In this document: positions 25,209 through 34,404 of the stretch, piece by piece | Layout of the letters: each line of letters begins with the position of its first letter | Position numbering within the stretch: the stretch's first letter is position 1 | Assembly (NCBI GenBank): GCA_051984675.1 | Contig: JBPYFK010000011.1 | Span: 1 to 61,293 of the forward strand | Direction of reading: 5' to 3' | Length of the DNA: 61,293 nt | From: JBPYFK01 sp051984675 | GTDB lineage: Bacteria > Actinomycetota > Actinomycetes > Mycobacteriales > Pseudonocardiaceae | The notes under the pieces: model-generated | Told to the model about the DNA's origin: nothing | The model's database searches: none | The model's input: only the letters and a program-made list of their open reading frames with translations | Translations under genes and position numbers: made by a program

Positions 25209-26018
25209 GTGAGCACCGTCCAAACCTGGTTGCGGCCGGATCGCCCCAGCTGCCCTGAGCCGCTGGCCGAGCCCGGCCAGCGGCGGGCGATCACGATCGA
25301 GATCGTCGTCGTCCTGGCCGTGACCTTCGGCCTGACGGCGATACAGAGCCTGCTGTCGCTGCTGGACGCGTTGCTGAGCCCGCGTTCGCTGTCCGACCAG
25401 CACGTGGCGATCAACCAGCCGCAGGCCCACAGCAGCGTGCTCGACATGCTGGAGCAGCTCACCAGCGCGGCTCGACTGTTCGCGTGGGGCGCGCTGGGCG
25501 TCTTCCTGCTGTGGCGCACCGGGGTCGCGCTCAGCCGGATCGGCCTGGACCGCAGCCGCCCGGCCCGGGACGCTGCCGGCGGCCTCGGGCTCGCCGCGCT
25601 GATCGGCGTGCCCGGCCTCGGGCTGTACCTCGCTGCGCACGCGCTCGGGCTCAGCCTCGCCGTCGAGCCGTCCACATTGGACCACACGTGGTGGCGTGGG
25701 CCGGTGCTGGTGCTCTCCGCGCTCGGCAATGCCTGGGCGGAGGAAGTCCTGGTCGTCGGCTACCTGATCACCCGGCTGCGCCAGCTGGGCTGGTCGGAGA
25801 ACCGCGGCCTGTGGCTGTCCGCCGTGCTGCGCGGCTCGTACCACCTCTACCAGGGCTTCGGGGGGTTCGTTGGCAACGTCGTGATGGGTCTGGTGTTCGG
25901 GCGGATCTGGCAGCGGACGAACCGCTTGTGGCCGCTGCTGATCGGGCACGCCACGATCGACGTCGTCGCCTTCGTCGGCTACACGCTGCTGCACGGCCAT
26001 GTGTCGTGGCTGCCGTAA
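25209..26018 (+). CDS. CPBP-family intramembrane metalloprotease
   Basis: A 269-residue protein with about seven membrane helices and the three CPBP/Abi motifs: EExxxG-like (NAWAEEVLVVGYL), a second motif with His (RGSYHLYQGFG) and GHATIDVV. These glutamates and histidines probably bind the catalytic metal, as in Rce1-type proteases. The GTG at 25209 is preferred because TAACGT lies 7 nt upstream, consistent with a leaderless mRNA; GTG 25200 is in frame. Targets are unknown. It follows the DUF2470 gene by 39 bp, but its own promoter seems likely. Confidence 0.85.
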   Translation: MSTVQTWLRPDRPSCPEPLAEPGQRRAITIEIVVVLAVTFGLTAIQSLLSLLDALLSPRSLSDQHVAINQPQAHSSVLDMLEQLTSAARLFAWGALGVFLLWRTGVALSRIGLDRSRPARDAAGGLGLAALIGVPGLGLYLAAHALGLSLAVEPSTLDHTWWRGPVLVLSALGNAWAEEVLVVGYLITRLRQLGWSENRGLWLSAVLRGSYHLYQGFGGFVGNVVMGLVFGRIWQRTNRLWPLLIGHATIDVVAFVGYTLLHGHVSWLP

Positions 26019-26128
26019 CCGGACCTCATGCGCAACGAATCGATGGTGATACATGGAATTCGTTTAACGACTCATCGAATTGTCCGCAGATCAGCGGCAT
26101 TCTCGTTCGTCGTGGTTAGGCTGGGGCC

Positions 26129-27343
26129 GTGACCGATGCACACGTGCGAAGCGAGGTCGGGCCATTGCGCTCGGTGCTGCTCCACCGGCCTGGCAACGAA
26201 CTCAAGCGCCTCACGCCGCGCAACAACGACCAGTTGCTGTTTGACGCGATCCCGTGGGTGGGCCGTGCCCAGGAGGAACACGACGCGTTCGCCGAGTTGC
26301 TGCGTGACCGGGGTACCGAGGTGCTGCTGCTGTCAGACCTGCTCACGGAGGCGCTCTCCGACGCGCGTGCCCGCACTGCCGCCCTGCACACGGGCGTGGA
26401 CGCGCACCGGCTCGGCACCACGATCGCCGACACCCTGCGGTCATATCTGTCCGCTGTGGACGAGAAGACGCTGGCGGAGATCCTCATCGCCGGCATGACC
26501 TTCGAGGAGCTTCCCGCGTTCGAGGGCCAGTCGCTGGTGCGCCGGATGCACCACCCGCACGACTTCGCCGTGGACCCGCTACCGAACCTGCTGTTCACCC
26601 GGGACTCCTCGGTCTGGATCGCGGACCGCGTCGCGGTCGCGTCGCTGGCGCTGCCGGCCCGGCGCCGCGAGTCGGCGCTGGCCGACCTGATCTACGCCTA
26701 CCACCCGAGGTTCTCGCACGCGCCGCGCGCCTACGGCGCGCATTCGGCACCGGTCGAAGGCGGCGACGTGCTGCTGCTGGCGCCCGGCGTGGTCGCGATC
26801 GGCGTCGGCGAGCGCACCACGCCTGCCGGGGCGGAGTCCCTGGCCCGGTCGCTGTTCGCCGACGACCTCGCGCACACCGTGCTCGCGGTCCCCATCACCC
26901 AGGCCCGCGCGTCGATGCACCTGGACACGGTGTGCACCATGGTCGACCGCGACGCCGTCGTCATGTACCCGGCGATCCAGCACGAGCTGTCCGCGTACTC
27001 GCTGCGGCCGGACGGCGACGCCGGCATCGCCGTCTCCGGGCCGGAACCGTTTCTGACCGCTGCCGCCCGCGCGATGGGCATCGACCACCTGCGGGTCATC
27101 GACACCGGCCTCGACCCCGTGACCGCCGAACGCGAGCAGTGGGAAGACGGCAACAACACCTTCGCGCTCGCTCCCGGCGTCGTGGTGGCGTACGAACGCA
27201 ACGCGGAGACCAACGCGCGCCTGGAGCACGCCGGCATCGAGGTCCTGCGCATCAGCGGCTCGGAACTGGGCACTGGCCGGGGCGGCCCTCGATGCATGTC
27301 TTGCCCGGTCATCCGCGACACCGCCGAAGTCGGGCATGCGTAG
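26129..27343 (+). CDS. arcA: Arginine deiminase
   Basis: Converts L-arginine to citrulline and ammonia. The 404-residue length is typical. Diagnostic segments are LLFTRDSSVWIAD, APVEGGDVLLL, the His region RASMHLDTVCTMVDRD and the catalytic Cys389 in GRGGPRCMSCP. No arcB or arcC lies alongside, so it works alone or with distant partners, as the single arcA of mycobacteria does. TAGGCT at 26117-26122 lies 6 nt before the GTG, with no Shine-Dalgarno sequence, suggesting a leaderless transcript. The 26037-26100 stretch upstream is AT-rich. Confidence 0.95.
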   Translation: MTDAHVRSEVGPLRSVLLHRPGNELKRLTPRNNDQLLFDAIPWVGRAQEEHDAFAELLRDRGTEVLLLSDLLTEALSDARARTAALHTGVDAHRLGTTIADTLRSYLSAVDEKTLAEILIAGMTFEELPAFEGQSLVRRMHHPHDFAVDPLPNLLFTRDSSVWIADRVAVASLALPARRRESALADLIYAYHPRFSHAPRAYGAHSAPVEGGDVLLLAPGVVAIGVGERTTPAGAESLARSLFADDLAHTVLAVPITQARASMHLDTVCTMVDRDAVVMYPAIQHELSAYSLRPDGDAGIAVSGPEPFLTAAARAMGIDHLRVIDTGLDPVTAEREQWEDGNNTFALAPGVVVAYERNAETNARLEHAGIEVLRISGSELGTGRGGPRCMSCPVIRDTAEVGHA

Positions 27344-27368
27344 TTCGTATTCCCAACCGGGGCATTAC

Positions 27369-27404
27369 TTAAGGCATACCTCAGTAAACTAAGGCATGCC
27401 AATC
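27369..27404 (+). promoter_or_regulatory. Two iron-box-like dyads upstream of ferritin
   Basis: TTAAGGCATACCTCAG (27369-27384) and CTAAGGCATGCCAATC (27389-27404) are spaced 20 bp apart, 50-85 bp before the ferritin start. Each resembles a degenerate DtxR/IdeR site. Tandem IdeR sites that activate bfrB are described in mycobacteria, so activation by Fe-IdeR is the likely reading. Confidence 0.55.
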
Positions 27405-27453
27405 CTTTTTGCACGCAATTCACGCATTAGGAATTCTGGCGTACATTGAGGCC

Positions 27454-28011
27454 ATGACGACGGCAACGAAGCTTCAGCCGAAGGAATCACGGTTCCACCA
27501 GCTGCTTCAGCAGCAAATTCGCAACGAATTCACGGCCGCCCAGCAGTACCTGGCCGTGGCCGTGTGGTTCGACGGCGAGGACCTACCGCGCCTGGCCGCG
27601 CACTTCTATCGGCAGTCGGTGGAAGAGCGCACTCACGCGATGATGATCGTCCAGTATCTGATTGACAATGACATCAGACCGAAGATTCCCGGCGTTGAGG
27701 AAGTCCGCACGGAGTTCAACGAAACGCGAGAACTGATCGCGCTGGCCCTCGAACAGGAACGCGAGGTGACCCGCGAGATCACCGATCTGGCCAAGGCCGC
27801 CCGCGACAGCGGGGACTACGTGGGCGAGCAGTTCATCCAGTGGTTCCTCAAGGAACAGGTCGAAGAGGTTTCCCAGATGTCCACGCTGCTGTCGGTCGTG
27901 GACCGGGCGAAGGGCAACCTCTTCGACGTCGAGAACTTCCTGGCTCGGGAGCAGATCGGCAGCCAGGGTTCGGACCCCACCGCACCACCCGCCGCCGGAG
28001 GCGCGTTCTAG
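27454..28011 (+). CDS. bfrB: Ferritin (BfrB type), iron storage
   Basis: A 185-residue non-haem ferritin predicted to form a 24-subunit shell that oxidises and stores iron. Ferroxidase-centre residues lie in IRNEFTAAQQYLAVAVWF, SVEERTHAMMIVQYL and the later IQWFLKEQVEEVS. The ATG at 27454 has TTGAGG just upstream and removes a poorly conserved 15-residue extension. Gene order (DUF2470 before, glpQ after) mirrors M. tuberculosis bfrB. Its stop overlaps the convergent DUF5926 stop by 4 bp. Confidence 0.93.
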   Translation: MTTATKLQPKESRFHQLLQQQIRNEFTAAQQYLAVAVWFDGEDLPRLAAHFYRQSVEERTHAMMIVQYLIDNDIRPKIPGVEEVRTEFNETRELIALALEQEREVTREITDLAKAARDSGDYVGEQFIQWFLKEQVEEVSQMSTLLSVVDRAKGNLFDVENFLAREQIGSQGSDPTAPPAAGGAF

Positions 28012-28958
28012 CGCAGGGTGAACTGACGCCCGCGCAGACCGTCGCGGGCCCGGCGTTCCTGCTCGGTGAGCGGCTCGGCGTCCAGAGACACCCGCGCCTC
28101 GGAGATCCGCCGTTGCAGCGCTGCCGCCGGTTCCGCCCACTCGCGCGGGTGCTTCTCCCGGTCCAGATCCCACACCGGCACGAGAAGGCCGTGCGCGCGA
28201 AACGACCCCGCATAGCGGCTGTCCTCGTCCAGGGCCAGCTCGCCGCGCACCGACAGCCGTGCCAGCGCCGCCAGCAGCTCCTCCTCCGGCTCCGGGCGCA
28301 CCCAGCGCAGGTGCGCCTTCTCCCCGGCGTCGGTCCAGTACGCGGCCTGGACGCCTTCGGCCGCCAGCCGCTCGGTCGGCATGATCGCGGCGTTCGCCCG
28401 TTCCAGCGAGAGCGCCACCTCGCCGGAGGGCTCGGCACCCTCCGGCATCCACCACGAGAAGTCCTGGTGCAGCTCGACGTCGAGTCGCGCGTCCGGGTCG
28501 ATCAGGTCCTGCAAGCGGGCCGGCATCGTGCCGGCCGCCGCGTCATCCGGCCCGACGACGGGCAGCGTGGCGCCCGTCTCGGCCTGCCGCACCCACTCGA
28601 CGGCGCGGGCCAGGTCGCGGCTGATGTCACCCGAGCGGGTCTGCACCTGCAGTCCGACGAACGCCCGGTCATCGCTGCGGACCAGCGCAGCGGACGCCAT
28701 CGGCAGCACCGTGGCCAGGGTGACCTCGCGTTCGGTGGAACGCAGTGGCAGCTTCGCGGTCGCCGAGGGCACGAACTCGCGCAGCGCGACCAGCTCGCAC
28801 TCCGCGGCCAGCCCGGCGAACGGCCGGATCACGATCACGTCCGCGGCCCCGCGCGCTGAGCCGTGGCACGCCTTGTACCGCTTGCCCGAGCCGCAGGGGC
28901 AGGGCTGCCTCGGCTTCACCGCCGGTACCGCCGTCTGATCACCGCTGGCATTCGCCAC
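28008..28958 (-). CDS. DUF5926 protein with SEC-C zinc motif
   Basis: A 316-residue cytoplasmic protein of the actinobacterial DUF5926 family. Its N-terminus carries a SEC-C motif, PRQPCPCGSGKRYKACHG, with the C-x-C...(H/C) spacing that binds one zinc and contacts ribosome or partner proteins in SecA. The remaining ~275 residues have no recognised catalytic motif. It converges on bfrB with a 4-bp overlap of stop codons. A role near translation or protein export is possible, but that rests only on the zinc motif. Confidence 0.82.
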   Translation of the reverse strand: MANASGDQTAVPAVKPRQPCPCGSGKRYKACHGSARGAADVIVIRPFAGLAAECELVALREFVPSATAKLPLRSTEREVTLATVLPMASAALVRSDDRAFVGLQVQTRSGDISRDLARAVEWVRQAETGATLPVVGPDDAAAGTMPARLQDLIDPDARLDVELHQDFSWWMPEGAEPSGEVALSLERANAAIMPTERLAAEGVQAAYWTDAGEKAHLRWVRPEPEEELLAALARLSVRGELALDEDSRYAGSFRAHGLLVPVWDLDREKHPREWAEPAAALQRRISEARVSLDAEPLTEQERRARDGLRGRQFTLR

Positions 28959-29021
28959 TGGAGTCCTCCTCGACTCGCTGACCGGCCGGGCTCCGCATCG
29001 GCCCAGTTCTTGCGCGGCACG

Positions 29022-29840
29022 CTAGCGAATCAGATGGGACCGGGTGGACCCGGGCGCGTTCGTGGCCACGTAGCGCACGCCCGCGCGCTGGCACAGCTCG
29101 ACGTCGGCCGGCTCGTCCACCGTCCAGCAGTAGGTCGGGTTCCCGCGCTCCTGGGCACGCGCGACGTAGTCCGGGTCGGAACGCAGCAGGTCGATGCTCG
29201 GCCCCGCGTAGTGCGCCCACTCCGGCAGCCACCCGGAGCGGCGAAGCAGGAACCGGTCGAACAGCAGCACGGTCGGTACTTTCGGCGCGGCATCGTGCAC
29301 CCTGCGCACCGCTCGTGACGAGAACGACATCATCACCACCGGCGCGGTTTCCCGGTCGGCGGGGGCGGCCATGCCGTACCGCGCCAGCATGGCCACCAGC
29401 TTGGCTTCGACCAGCCCGGCGTAGCGGACCGGGTGCTTGGTCTCGACGAACAGGGTGACCGGCCTGGAGCTGTCCCGGATCAGGCCGAGCAGCGCTTCGA
29501 GCGTCAACACTCCGTGCTGGTCCGGGTGCGAGCGCTGGTCGGCCACGGGGGCAGCACCGTGGGTGACCTCGCCCCACCACGATCCGAAGTCCAATGTGGA
29601 CATTGAGCGAAGGGTGAGTTCGCTGACCACGCCACGCCCGGAGGAAACCCGGTCGATCCGGCGGTCGTGCACGCACACCAGGTGCCCGTCCCGGCTGACG
29701 CGAACATCGCATTCCAGCCCGTCCGCACCCTGTTCGAGTGCCAGGGCATACGCCTCAAGGGTGTGCTCGGGCCGGTCTGCGGATGCTCCCCGGTGCGCAA
29801 CCACGAACGGCCTCGCCTGATGCACGATGCTCAGTATCAC
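29022..29840 (-). CDS. glpQ: Glycerophosphodiester phosphodiesterase
   Basis: A 272-residue enzyme that cleaves glycerophosphodiesters to glycerol-3-phosphate and an alcohol. The N-terminal signature VVAHRGASADRPEHTLEAY has the catalytic His, and the pair GLECDVRVSRDGHLVCVHD supplies metal ligands and the second His. No signal peptide is seen, so it is probably intracellular like UgpQ. The GTG at 29840 is preceded by GGAA; a GTG at 29825 is an alternative. Order bfrB-glpQ-membrane protein matches Rv3841-Rv3843c of M. tuberculosis. Confidence 0.92.
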   Translation of the reverse strand: MILSIVHQARPFVVAHRGASADRPEHTLEAYALALEQGADGLECDVRVSRDGHLVCVHDRRIDRVSSGRGVVSELTLRSMSTLDFGSWWGEVTHGAAPVADQRSHPDQHGVLTLEALLGLIRDSSRPVTLFVETKHPVRYAGLVEAKLVAMLARYGMAAPADRETAPVVMMSFSSRAVRRVHDAAPKVPTVLLFDRFLLRRSGWLPEWAHYAGPSIDLLRSDPDYVARAQERGNPTYCWTVDEPADVELCQRAGVRYVATNAPGSTRSHLIR

Positions 29841-29893
29841 GGCGATTCCGCTGTCTCGCCGTGGAACGCGACCAGCGTCACCCCACAGGCACG

Positions 29894-30835
29894 TCAGCGC
29901 ACTGCGTTCGCGGGACGTCGTGCACGTTGCGGAGTTGTCGCGCCACGCAACGCAATCACACGCAGCCGCGGAACTTCCGCCTTGTCCACCGGAACGAGCA
30001 ACCGCGTCAGGTAGGTCACGACACGCGCGGTCAGCACGGCGACGACCACTAAGGCGACGTCGCTGTACGCGTGCAGCAACACGCCGTCCGCCATCGCCTG
30101 AACGCCACTACGGAATTCCCACAGCAGCGCCGTGCTCCCCAGCACGACGTTCACCGCCCAGGCGACCCACCACGCCAGCACCAGCCGAGAGGGGCACGGA
30201 CGGGTGTGCGCGGGCCGCTCACCTTCGGCGAAGAGGATCGTGTGTTCCAGCTCGGCCAGCGCCGATCCGGGGACGAACAGGTTGAGTCCGGGGACCACGA
30301 GCCCGAGCAGGAGCTGCCAGGTCGGCCGCGCCGGGCGCAGGTGGGTTCGGTCGGCTGCGGCTTCGCGGGAGCGCAACGCCCACAGCGCCACCGTCACGAC
30401 CGCCGTCATCGCGAGCAGCCAGGTCACGACACCGGCGGTGATCACCAGCGCGTCCGAGACCATGAGCTCGGTCTCTGGCACCGCGTCATTGCGGCTGACC
30501 AGCAACAACGCGTACCGCCAGAGCTCCGCCCCAGCCGCCAGCACAGCGACCGCGGCCGTGATCCACAGCAGCGAGACGCTCGCCACGGCGAGCGTCTCGC
30601 TACGCCGCATCGGGTCGACGCGCCGCCGGACCGGCAGCGCGAGCGGCCAGCGCCACGCGAGCAGCGGAAACCCCCAGCGCGGCACGGCCGGATAGGCCGG
30701 CGGCCCCTGATAGGGCCGGCGGCGCCGGGGGCGCTGCGCCGGGCGCAAGCCGCCCGGTGGAGTGGCGACCCACTCCACCGCCGGCCCGGACCGCGGCTGC
30801 GGTCCGGCGGAGGGCGGCGGCTGGCGTCCGCTCAC
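29894..30835 (-). CDS. DUF4328-type membrane protein
   Basis: A 313-residue protein with a Pro/Arg-rich cytoplasmic N-terminus of ~75 residues and about five membrane helices. The pattern of helix pairs and the stretch WQLLLGLVVPGLNLFVPGSA match DUF4328 proteins. Function is unknown. Its GTG overlaps the rhodanese gene stop by 4 bp (GTGA), so the two genes are translated together. It corresponds in position to Rv3843c. Confidence 0.8.
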   Translation of the reverse strand: MSGRQPPPSAGPQPRSGPAVEWVATPPGGLRPAQRPRRRRPYQGPPAYPAVPRWGFPLLAWRWPLALPVRRRVDPMRRSETLAVASVSLLWITAAVAVLAAGAELWRYALLLVSRNDAVPETELMVSDALVITAGVVTWLLAMTAVVTVALWALRSREAAADRTHLRPARPTWQLLLGLVVPGLNLFVPGSALAELEHTILFAEGERPAHTRPCPSRLVLAWWVAWAVNVVLGSTALLWEFRSGVQAMADGVLLHAYSDVALVVVAVLTARVVTYLTRLLVPVDKAEVPRLRVIALRGATTPQRARRPANAVR

Positions 30836-31188
30836 AGGACGTAGGGCTCCACGTCGGGGTCGTCGGCCACGACCGGGCGACCGCTGGCGGCCCAGCCGTT
30901 CATCCCGCGCTCGACGTTGACCGCGTCCCAGCCGTTGGCGTTGAGGAAGGCGGCCACCCGCGCCGAGCGCCCCCCGGACCGGCAGATCACATACAGCTCG
31001 TCTGCCTCGGGAACCTCGTCCAGACGAGTCGGAATCTCACTCATCGGGATGTGTACTGCGTTCGGAGCGTGACCGGCTTCCCACTCGTTGTGCTCACGCA
31101 CGTCGAGCAACACGGCGTTGCCGGGAAAATCCGCTGGCAGCTCTTCCGGCTCTACTCCGGGCACCTGCCCGTTCACTGGCGACGTCAC
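30832..31188 (-). CDS. Single-domain rhodanese
   Basis: A 118-residue rhodanese-like protein with active-site Cys69 in YVICRSGGRSARVA, a six-residue loop typical of sulfurtransferases such as GlpE/PspE. The N-terminal VLLDVREHNEWEAGH is the CH2A-type motif. It probably carries a persulfide sulfur for thiol or sulfide metabolism. First gene of a two-gene unit with the DUF4328 membrane protein. Confidence 0.9.
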   Translation of the reverse strand: MTSPVNGQVPGVEPEELPADFPGNAVLLDVREHNEWEAGHAPNAVHIPMSEIPTRLDEVPEADELYVICRSGGRSARVAAFLNANGWDAVNVERGMNGWAASGRPVVADDPDVEPYVL

Positions 31189-31247
31189 ACCCCGATGCTG
31201 CCACGCCAGATGTGGAAGACAAGTGAACCGCCCCGCATCCGAGCCTG

Positions 31248-33089
31248 TCAGCCCCGGTGTCGGCCCCCGGTGCCGGCCTCCTCGGCGCGGTCCGGGGGTG
31301 CGGCTCCCACCACGCCGCTACCGAAGCGCTCCAGCACACGATCCTGGATGAATCCGAGCCGGTCGGGCGCGTGCATCCGCAGCATCACGCGCGCGACATC
31401 CGCCGGCCGCCGTGCCTTGGTCGCGCGACTGACCACATAGGTCACCAGGAACGCGGCCGGGACCGTGATCGCCGCGGGCTGCGTCGTCACCGCCGCCACC
31501 CACCCCGACGAGCTTCCCGCGAGGCCACCCACCAGCACGGCCAGCAACACCAGACCACCGCCGACGACCAGACCAGCCGCCGCACCCGCGGCGGTCAACC
31601 CGCGCCACCAGATGCCCAGCACCAGCAGCGGGCAGAACGTCGACGCCGCCAGCGCGAACGCGAGCGCGACACTCTGCGAGACGTTCTCCGGCGCCAGGAC
31701 GAGCGCCAACAGCGTCGGAACCGTCACCGCCGCCACGGATATGAACCGGAAGTCCCGGACCTGCCCGGGCAGCAGGTCGGTCGACAACACGCCGGTGATG
31801 CTGACCAGTAGACCCGACGACGTGGACAGGAACGCGGCGAACGCGCCAGCAGCGATGATCGCCGCCAGCACCCCGCCCACCCAGTTGTGCAGCGCAGCCC
31901 CGGGTAACAGCAGGACGGCGGCATCGGTATCGCCGGTCACCAGCAACTGCGGAACGTAGAACCGGGACAGCATCCCGAAAATCGTGGGAAACAGGTAGAA
32001 CGCGCTCAACATCGCCACCACGAACAGCGTCGTCCGGCGTGCGGCGATCCCGCTGGGGTTGGTGTAGAAACGCACGAGCACGTGCGGAAGCCCCATCGTG
32101 CCGAGGAACGTGGCCAGGATCAGCGAATACGTACGAAACAGCGATAGCGCGCCGCCATGTTGCGGGGTCAGCCAGGTTTCGTTGTCCGGCGCCGCGTCCG
32201 TGACCACCGGCACCGCCGCCCCGGCGGGGAAGCGCAGATCGGTCCCGGCAGGTACGGAATAGACGTCCGGGCTGAGGTACACGGTTCCGTTCTCTAAGGT
32301 GCCCGTGCGGGCCGGGTTCTCCGAAGCACTTGTGCGGGCCGGATTCCCGGAGACCTCCAGCCACACGGCCTGGCGGACCCGCAGCCGAACGCTCGTGGTG
32401 ATGTGCACCGTCGTGTTGTGCTGGAACGTCGGGGGCGGCGGCTGATCGAGCCGGTTCGTCCCGTGGTGCGCGTCGGCCACGATGAACACGAAGACCAGCA
32501 CGAACGCCGGCACCGTGATCGCGGTCAGCTTCACCCAGTACTGGAAGGCCTGCACCAGCGTGATCGCCCGCATCCCGCCGCTGAGCACACAGACGAGGAC
32601 GATGACCGCGACGCCCACCACTCCCGTCCAGTACGGCAGTCCCGTGACCGTCGTCAGGGTCGCCCCGGCCGCCTGCAACTGCGGGAGCAGGTAGAACCAG
32701 CCGATCAGCACCACGAACGCGGTGGTGAGCCGGCGCAGCGGCAGCGAGTCCAGCCGTGCCTCGGCGAAGTCCGGCAGCGTGTACGCGCCGGATCGGCGCA
32801 GCGGCGCGGCCACGTACAGCAGCAGCGCCAGGTACCCGGCGGCGAACCCGATCGGGTACCACAACGCGTCCGCGCCATCCTTGAGGACCAGACCCGCGAC
32901 ACCGAGGAACGAGGCGGCGGACAGGTACTCGCCGCTGATCGCCGCGGCGTTGCGCTCGGCGTTCACCAGCCGGCGCGCGACCAGGAAGTCCGACGTGGTG
33001 CGCGCGCTTCTGGCTCCCCATAAGCCGACGCTGAACGTGGCAGCGGCGATCAGCGCGATACCGCCGAGCGACCAGACGTTCAGCTCCAT
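31248..33089 (-). CDS. Solute:sodium symporter, ActP/MctC-like
   Basis: A 613-residue transporter with about 13 membrane helices. The segments SEYLSAASFLGV-like (here GEYLSAASFLGVAGL) and LSGGMRAITLVQAFQYWVK are typical of the acetate/pyruvate/propionate symporters ActP and MctC. An insertion at about 205-300 lengthens one outside loop and carries a short duplicated NPART segment. The ATG at 33089 is chosen because it opens the first helix. It ends an operon with a DUF485-like protein and a LytTR regulator, so its synthesis is probably induced by a carboxylate sensed by the LytS-type kinase; this is inference. Confidence 0.9.
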   Translation of the reverse strand: MELNVWSLGGIALIAAATFSVGLWGARSARTTSDFLVARRLVNAERNAAAISGEYLSAASFLGVAGLVLKDGADALWYPIGFAAGYLALLLYVAAPLRRSGAYTLPDFAEARLDSLPLRRLTTAFVVLIGWFYLLPQLQAAGATLTTVTGLPYWTGVVGVAVIVLVCVLSGGMRAITLVQAFQYWVKLTAITVPAFVLVFVFIVADAHHGTNRLDQPPPPTFQHNTTVHITTSVRLRVRQAVWLEVSGNPARTSASENPARTGTLENGTVYLSPDVYSVPAGTDLRFPAGAAVPVVTDAAPDNETWLTPQHGGALSLFRTYSLILATFLGTMGLPHVLVRFYTNPSGIAARRTTLFVVAMLSAFYLFPTIFGMLSRFYVPQLLVTGDTDAAVLLLPGAALHNWVGGVLAAIIAAGAFAAFLSTSSGLLVSITGVLSTDLLPGQVRDFRFISVAAVTVPTLLALVLAPENVSQSVALAFALAASTFCPLLVLGIWWRGLTAAGAAAGLVVGGGLVLLAVLVGGLAGSSSGWVAAVTTQPAAITVPAAFLVTYVVSRATKARRPADVARVMLRMHAPDRLGFIQDRVLERFGSGVVGAAPPDRAEEAGTGGRHRG

Positions 33090-33121
33090 CCCACTAGTAC
33101 TCCAGTCAGCTCTCCACCTCG

Positions 33122-33532
33122 TCAGCTCTCGACGAGGTGCACGAAGTCGCGCTCGTGCCGTTCGGCCGCGCGGGTGCTGAGGTATCCCATCAGGATCAGG
33201 AACGGAAACGGCAGGACGCCCAGTACCAACCAGGGAATACGTACCCCGAACACGGTCATCGCGGCCAACCGGGGAACCGCCCAGAACAGCGCCGGAAGCC
33301 CGCAGAGCACCAGAACTGTCACGCCGGTGAGCAGCAGTGAGGCGCGCAGCTGCACCCTCACCAGATGGCGCACGAGCGCCTCCCCCACGCTGGTCTGCTC
33401 CTCCAGATCCATGATCGTGCGGGCGATCGGGCGGGTCCGGGCACGGCTGCGATCCGCGAGCACCACCCGCTTGCGTCGGGGCGGTCGCCGCTGGCCGTCG
33501 GATCGCCCGGAACTCCCGCCCCGGACGTTCAC
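33122..33532 (-). CDS. DUF485-like small membrane protein
   Basis: A 136-residue protein with an Arg-rich N-terminus and two membrane helices (about 65-85 and 95-115), ending in a charged segment. Small two-helix proteins of this kind (DUF485) commonly precede monocarboxylate symporter genes and may form part of the carrier. GTG start overlapping the LytTR gene stop (GTGA); 32 bp before the symporter start. Confidence 0.75.
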   Translation of the reverse strand: MNVRGGSSGRSDGQRRPPRRKRVVLADRSRARTRPIARTIMDLEEQTSVGEALVRHLVRVQLRASLLLTGVTVLVLCGLPALFWAVPRLAAMTVFGVRIPWLVLGVLPFPFLILMGYLSTRAAERHERDFVHLVES

Positions 33533-34404
33533 GGCTGCTGTCCCCAGGACTGTTTGGGCGCACGCACCAGACGGTCCTTGAGTTCCCGGGTGTGCCGGCG
33601 GCTGACCGGCAACTCCTTGGGCTCACCACCCCCGACCAGCACGGAGTACCCCGACGACGACATCCGCAGTTCGGTGACCAGCGGTAGCGACACCAGGTAC
33701 GAGCGGTGGATGCGCACGAATCCGGCGTCGGCCCAGCGCTCTTCCAGCTGCGCGAGCGGAATCCGCACAAGGTGCGAGCCATCCGTGGTGTGCAGGCGGG
33801 CGTAGTCGCCCTGCGCTTCCACCCAGCGCACCGCCGCACGCGGAATCAACTTCGTGGTGCCCGCGAGCTCGACCGGAATAACCTCGTCGTCGGGGGTCTC
33901 ATCCTCCGGCATGGGGGGTTGGCCGCTGAGGGCCGGCTGCTGGTTCCCCCCGTTGCCGTTGGTGCCACTGTTCCCGCCAGGACTGCTGGCGGCTTCCAGG
34001 GCCTTCGTGCGCTCGACCATCTTCAGCGCACGGTCGACCCGTTCGCCGTTGGCCGGCTTCATGATGTAGTCCAGCGCGCCGACCTCGAACGCTTCCAGCG
34101 CATGCTCTTCATGGCCGGTCAGGAACACCAGCGACGGCGGATGCCGGAACGCCTGCAGCACGCGCGCCAGCTCCATGCCCGTGAGTCCGGGCATCGAGAC
34201 GTCGGCGAACACGGCGTCCACTGTGGACTCACCCTGGTTGCCGTCGCTGCGGATCAGGCGCAGCGCCTCCGCCGCGTCGAACGCGGTCAGCACCTGGCTG
34301 ACCCGCGGACTTTCCTCGAGCAGGTACTTCATCTCATCCAGCCCGGCCGCCTCGTCGTCTACCGCGAGAACGACAAGTCCTGAAGTGTTCCGTCGAGTAC
34401 TCAC
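33529..34404 (-). CDS. LytTR-family response regulator
   Basis: A 291-residue regulator with a receiver domain at 12-130 (phospho-acceptor Asp in VDAVFADVSMPGLTG) and a LytTR DNA-binding domain at about 185-285 (RAAVRWVEAQGDYARLHTTD, LVRIPLAQLEERW, FVRIHRSYLV). A Gly/Asn/Pro-rich linker joins them. It is the partner of the LytS-type kinase at 35471-36724, and likely controls the DUF485-symporter pair that follows it with a GTGA overlap. The GTG at 34404 lies after a 144-bp gap, so an internal promoter is possible. Confidence 0.92.
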   Translation of the reverse strand: MSTRRNTSGLVVLAVDDEAAGLDEMKYLLEESPRVSQVLTAFDAAEALRLIRSDGNQGESTVDAVFADVSMPGLTGMELARVLQAFRHPPSLVFLTGHEEHALEAFEVGALDYIMKPANGERVDRALKMVERTKALEAASSPGGNSGTNGNGGNQQPALSGQPPMPEDETPDDEVIPVELAGTTKLIPRAAVRWVEAQGDYARLHTTDGSHLVRIPLAQLEERWADAGFVRIHRSYLVSLPLVTELRMSSSGYSVLVGGGEPKELPVSRRHTRELKDRLVRAPKQSWGQQP

